From assembly GCF_004403985.1 (NCBI RefSeq), contig NZ_SOHL01000003.1:428454-492453 (forward strand): 64,000 nucleotides of DNA. The letters run 5' to 3'. The first letter of the stretch is position 1. Each line of letters starts with the position of its first letter. The notes beneath the pieces are model-generated. The model did not search any database. It was not told where the DNA came from and was given only the letters and a program-made list of their open reading frames with translations. This DNA comes from Cryobacterium gelidum. GTDB taxonomy: Bacteria > Actinomycetota > Actinomycetes > Actinomycetales > Microbacteriaceae. Below, in pieces: positions 60,675-64,000 of this stretch. The translations under genes were made by a program, and so were the position numbers.

Positions 60675-62187
60675 GACTGCTGGCGCCCCTCCAGCGGTAA
60701 GAATGCGGGGCATCGTCAAGAGCTTCGGCCCGGTCGAGGTCCTGAAATCCGTCGACATGGACATCGTCGCCGGTGAGGTGCACGCCCTCGCCGGAGAGAA
60801 CGGCGCGGGCAAGTCCACCCTGATGAAGGTCCTGCAAGGCGTTCATCCTATTACCTCTGGCACCATCGAGGTCGCGGGCCAGCCGGTCGCAATTCGAACC
60901 ACCGCCGACGCCGAACGGGCCGGCATCGGCATGGTCTTTCAGGAATTCAGCCTCATCCCCTCGATGACGGTGGCGCAGAACATCTTTCTCAATCGGGAGG
61001 TTCGCGGTAAATCGGGACTGGTTGACGACCGCGCTGCGGAGATGGCGGCGCGCGAGATCTTTGACGGCCTGGGTGTCACGATCGATCCCAAGGCGCGGGT
61101 GGAGACGCTCGGCACCGCATACTGGCAGCTGGTGGAGATCGCTAAAGCTCTGGCCAAGAACGCCAGCGTGCTGGTGATGGACGAACCCACGGCCAGCCTT
61201 GCCAAACACGAGGTCGAGAACCTCTTCGAACTGATTGACAAGCTCAAGAGCCGCGGCATCGCCATCGTCTATATCTCTCATCGGATGGACGAGATCCGCA
61301 GGGTCGCCGACCGCATCACGGTTCTGAGGGACGGCCGCGTCGTGCTCGCCGCCGGGGTCGCGCAACTGACCGCGGCTGAGATCATCGAAGCGATCATCGG
61401 CCGGAGGCTCGCCTCTGACCTGGTGTATCGCGACCGGCAACTGGCGACCGATGCTCCGATCGTGCTCGAAGCCACCGACATTGGGAGCGGTCGCGTGCTC
61501 AAATCAGTCAGCCTCACGATCCGGGCCGGAGAGATCGTCGGTCTCGCCGGGCTGATGGGCAGCGGGCGCACCGAGTTCGCTCGCGTGGTCGCCGGCATGG
61601 ACCGTCCCACCCGGGGAACGCTGAGTATCGATGGCAAAGTCGTTCGCTTTAGTACCCCGATCGCGGCTCAGCAGGCGGGTATCGCGCTCATTCCCGAGGA
61701 CCGTCGCGATCAGGGGCTGGTGCTTGAGCACTCCGTCTCGGAGAATCTCGCCCTTCCCGTGCTTGACCGCGTGAAGTCAGGCGCCTTCCTCTCCATGACC
61801 AAGTTGCGCGAGCTGACCAATCAGCTCGTCACCCGCTTCGGCGTCAAGGTCGCCGACCCTTATGCGCCGGTCAGCCGGCTTTCGGGCGGCAACCAGCAGA
61901 AAGTCGTTGTGGCGAAGTGGATCAACACACGCCCCCGCATCTTGGTGATGGACGAGCCCACCTCCGGTGTCGACATTGGCACGAAGACAGAGATCCTCGA
62001 CATCGTGCGTGAATTCGCCTCGGAGGGCAATGCGGTGCTGTTCATTTCATCCGAATTACCAGAACTCCTCGCGGTCGCCGACCGCATCGTCGTGTTCCGC
62101 GAAGGACGCTCCGACCGCGAACTCGACCGCGACGACATCGCGAGCGAGGAACAGCTTCAACTCATAATCCAAGGAGAGGCAGCATGA
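60667..62187 (+). CDS. Sugar ABC transporter ATPase with two ABC domains (RbsA/MglA type)
   Basis: A 506-residue protein. Domain 1: Walker A GENGAGKSTLMK (43-54), GMVFQEFSLIPSMTVAQNIFLN, Walker B VLVMDEPTASL; its signature is altered (LGTAYWQLVEIAKAL instead of an LSxxQ form). Domain 2: degenerate P-loop GLMGSGRTEFARV, signature LSGGNQQKVVVAKW and Walker B ILVMDEPTSGVDIG. The asymmetry is normal for RbsA/MglA proteins. Coupled to the dehydrogenase before it and to the permease after it (ATGA). Confidence 0.92.
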   Translation: MTETAGAPPAVRMRGIVKSFGPVEVLKSVDMDIVAGEVHALAGENGAGKSTLMKVLQGVHPITSGTIEVAGQPVAIRTTADAERAGIGMVFQEFSLIPSMTVAQNIFLNREVRGKSGLVDDRAAEMAAREIFDGLGVTIDPKARVETLGTAYWQLVEIAKALAKNASVLVMDEPTASLAKHEVENLFELIDKLKSRGIAIVYISHRMDEIRRVADRITVLRDGRVVLAAGVAQLTAAEIIEAIIGRRLASDLVYRDRQLATDAPIVLEATDIGSGRVLKSVSLTIRAGEIVGLAGLMGSGRTEFARVVAGMDRPTRGTLSIDGKVVRFSTPIAAQQAGIALIPEDRRDQGLVLEHSVSENLALPVLDRVKSGAFLSMTKLRELTNQLVTRFGVKVADPYAPVSRLSGGNQQKVVVAKWINTRPRILVMDEPTSGVDIGTKTEILDIVREFASEGNAVLFISSELPELLAVADRIVVFREGRSDRELDRDDIASEEQLQLIIQGEAA

Positions 62188-63155
62188 GCAGCCCCACAAC
62201 GGCCACCAGGCCAGCCCTTATCTCCCAAGCTGTAACTCGATTTGACTGGCGTAGCAACGTCATCTACATCGCCTTCGTGGTCGTGTTCATCCTGTTTGCC
62301 ATCTTCCTCAGCAGCGACGGATTCCTCTCCACCAACAACATGCTGAACATCGTGCGGCAGACGGCAACAATTTCGATAATGGCTGTCGCGATGACCTTCG
62401 TGATCGCCACAGCCGAAATCGACCTCAGCGTCGGCTCGATCGCCGGTCTCGCCTCCGTCGTCACCGCCATGGCGACGACCCAATGGGGGCTCCTGCCCGG
62501 CATAGTCGCCGGATTACTCTCCGGGGCCGTTATCGGTGCGATCAACGGCGGACTCGTTGCCCTGCTGAAGGTCCCGTCCTTCTTGGTTACGCTTGGCATG
62601 CTCGGCCTCGCAGCGGGGCTAGCGCAGTGGATCACTTCCTCGGCACCCCAGCCCATCGGCAACACCCTGTATGTACAGATCTTCGGCGGTGGCGATTTCG
62701 GCCCTATACCCGGGCTCCTCGTCTGGACGGTCGTGGCCGTCGCGGTCGGATGGATCGCGATGAACCGAACAAGTTTCGGACGCCGCGTGTTGGCTACCGG
62801 GGGTAATCCCACCGCAGCCGCATACACCGGCATCCGCACGGCACGGATTAAATTCACCGTACTGCTTCTTTCCGGTATCGCTGCCGCTATCGCCGGGATG
62901 CTTTACGCGGGCCGGCTCGAATCAGGCCGGTTCCAATGGGGCCAAGGTGACGAGCTCACAGTCATCGCCGCGGTAATCCTTGGCGGTACAAGTCTCTTCG
63001 GAGGCCGGGGGGCGATCATCGGCACGCTCGTCGGCTCGCTCTTCATGGGCCTGATCAACAACGGTCTCATTCTCGCCGGGCTCGACGTCGCCCAGCAGTC
63101 GGTCGTGCGTGGCGCGATCATCATCGCAGCGGTCGCTCTGTCGAGGAAGAAGTGA
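62184..63155 (+). CDS. Sugar ABC transporter permease (RbsC family)
   Basis: A 323-residue membrane protein with about ten hydrophobic segments. ISIMAVAMTFVIATAEIDLSVGSIAGLASV is the RbsC-family EIDLS segment; VPSFLVTLGMLGLAAGLA and AVILGGTSLFGGRGAIIGTLVGSLFMGLINNGL complete the pattern. The start overlaps the ATPase stop (ATGA) and the stop overlaps the following GTG (GTGA), so three genes are coupled. Confidence 0.92.
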   Translation: MSSPTTATRPALISQAVTRFDWRSNVIYIAFVVVFILFAIFLSSDGFLSTNNMLNIVRQTATISIMAVAMTFVIATAEIDLSVGSIAGLASVVTAMATTQWGLLPGIVAGLLSGAVIGAINGGLVALLKVPSFLVTLGMLGLAAGLAQWITSSAPQPIGNTLYVQIFGGGDFGPIPGLLVWTVVAVAVGWIAMNRTSFGRRVLATGGNPTAAAYTGIRTARIKFTVLLLSGIAAAIAGMLYAGRLESGRFQWGQGDELTVIAAVILGGTSLFGGRGAIIGTLVGSLFMGLINNGLILAGLDVAQQSVVRGAIIIAAVALSRKK

Positions 63156-64000
63156 CGACCCGACCGCTCCGGAGCGGCATAATCGGAACCGGCTTTATGG
63201 GACGGGTGCACACGCGCGCTGTGCGTTCCGTAGGCGGCGTCGTTGTCGCCTACGCCGGCCGCGATGCCGAACGAACACGACTAGCCGCTGACGAAGAGAA
63301 CGTACCGTTGGCTCTCACGCCAGAAGAGTTGATAGCCCATCCGGATGTCGATCTGGTGCACATTTGCACTCCCAACGCGCAGCACGTTCCACTAGCCCTG
63401 GCCGCAATTGCCGCGGGCAAGCACGTTGTATGCGAGAAACCACTAGCCCTCACCGCCGACGATGCGTTACTGCTCCAGCGCGCCGCCGATGATGCCGGAG
63501 TCGTAAACGCCGTGCCCTTCGTCTATCGCTTCTATCCGACGGTTCGCGAAGCAAAGGCCCGAATCGCCGATTCGGGCGAACGCATCTGGCTCGCGCACGG
63601 CCACTACCTGCAGGACTGGCTCTCGGAGCAGTCGAGCTACAACTGGCGGGTGACGGACGCGGGATCCCGTGCCTTCGCCGACATTGGTGTGCACTGGTGC
63701 GACCTCTTCGAATTCACTACCGGTCATCGCATAGAAAGATTGCTCGCGCAGAGCTCCCGGCTGCATGACACTCGTCTCTCGGACGCGGGCGAGGTCCCTG
63801 TCTCCACAGAAGACGGCGTGACCATGATATTCCATACGGATCGCGGTGCCACAGGCTCTGTCGTAATCTCCCAAGCCAGCCCCGGGCGCAAGAACCAGCT
63901 GTGGATGTCGCTCGATGGTGAACACCGATCGTATGCCTTCGACCAGGAAAATCCAAACGGTCTGTGGATCGGGTCGACCGCAGGAATTTCTATCATTCCG
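63152..64000 (+). CDS. Second Gfo/Idh/MocA dehydrogenase of the operon (3' end outside window)
   Basis: The GTG at 63152 overlaps the permease stop as GTGA, and the frame stays open to the window end, giving 283 residues. Rossmann motif GIIGTGFMGRVHTRAV, CEKPLALTAD with the conserved Lys, GHYLQDWLSEQSSYNWRV and DIGVHWCDLFEFTTG with the Asp/His pair. YLQDW is shared with the first dehydrogenase of the operon, pointing to related substrates. In a levoglucosan-type scheme it would reduce 3-keto-glucose to glucose (LgdC-like). The minus-strand frames over this region are shadows. Confidence 0.88.
   Translation, partial: MTTRPLRSGIIGTGFMGRVHTRAVRSVGGVVVAYAGRDAERTRLAADEENVPLALTPEELIAHPDVDLVHICTPNAQHVPLALAAIAAGKHVVCEKPLALTADDALLLQRAADDAGVVNAVPFVYRFYPTVREAKARIADSGERIWLAHGHYLQDWLSEQSSYNWRVTDAGSRAFADIGVHWCDLFEFTTGHRIERLLAQSSRLHDTRLSDAGEVPVSTEDGVTMIFHTDRGATGSVVISQASPGRKNQLWMSLDGEHRSYAFDQENPNGLWIGSTAGISIIP

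Noticed and set aside
63467..63996. Minus-strand frames at the right edge
   Set aside because: Antisense to the dehydrogenase at 63152-64000, whose motifs are unambiguous.

Overview
The window is a high-GC actinobacterial chromosome segment, most likely from the family Microbacteriaceae. The lineage call rests on a DUF222/HNH endonuclease, a DUF3039 protein, a DUF7882-type protein, frequent GTG starts, ATGA/GTGA gene overlaps and tRNAs without encoded CCA. No insertion sequence, phage, CRISPR array or rRNA was found. Family names come from recognising motifs by eye; no database search was run.

Layout. 1-860: C-terminal part of a DUF222/HNH endonuclease. 881-5600 (minus): compact Tad-type pilus locus (CpaF/TadA ATPase, TadB, TadC, a small Flp-like pilin, three TadE/TadG-like pseudopilins). 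5775-9193: 3-hydroxybutyrate dehydrogenase and an MHS-family transporter, divergent from a LysR regulator. 9209-9290: tRNA-Leu(UAG). 9483-15122: DedA protein, CDF metal exporter, murI-rph-rdgB operon, pncB and a DUF3039 protein. 15155-18237: two-gene ABC exporter whose ATPase carries a ~255-residue histone-H1-like Ala/Pro/Lys/Arg tail. 18498-26257: cell-wall glycopolymer (teichoic-acid-like) genes. 26395-35708: HtrA protease, aminotransferase, old yellow enzyme, hydrolases, a GT39-like and a polyprenyl-phosphate-mannose-synthase-like glycosyltransferase. 35806-41508: an NrtR-type regulator followed by nadA-nadB-nadC-nifS, i.e. de novo NAD synthesis plus a cysteine desulfurase that could serve the NadA Fe-S cluster.

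41587-53567 is a complete myo-inositol catabolic locus: a GntR regulator facing an operon with inositol dehydrogenase, IolE and an ABC sugar transporter, behind iolC-aldolase-iolA-iolB-iolD. Related 14-bp palindromes (roughly AWTGTC-NN-GACAWT) lie in front of the regulator, the dehydrogenase and iolC, and look like one regulon. A short-chain fatty acid transporter diverges from iolC.

After tRNA-fMet (55391-55464, minus) and a 581-bp gene-free stretch containing a tandem repeat and a nested inverted repeat, a second carbohydrate operon begins (56046-64000, cut by the window end). It holds a ROK regulator without the family zinc cysteines, a TIM-barrel isomerase, a lipoprotein binding protein, a Gfo/Idh/MocA dehydrogenase, a two-domain ATPase, a permease and a second Gfo/Idh/MocA dehydrogenase. 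The gene set and the first dehydrogenase suggest levoglucosan or another 3-keto-sugar route. This is the most interesting metabolic prediction in the window.
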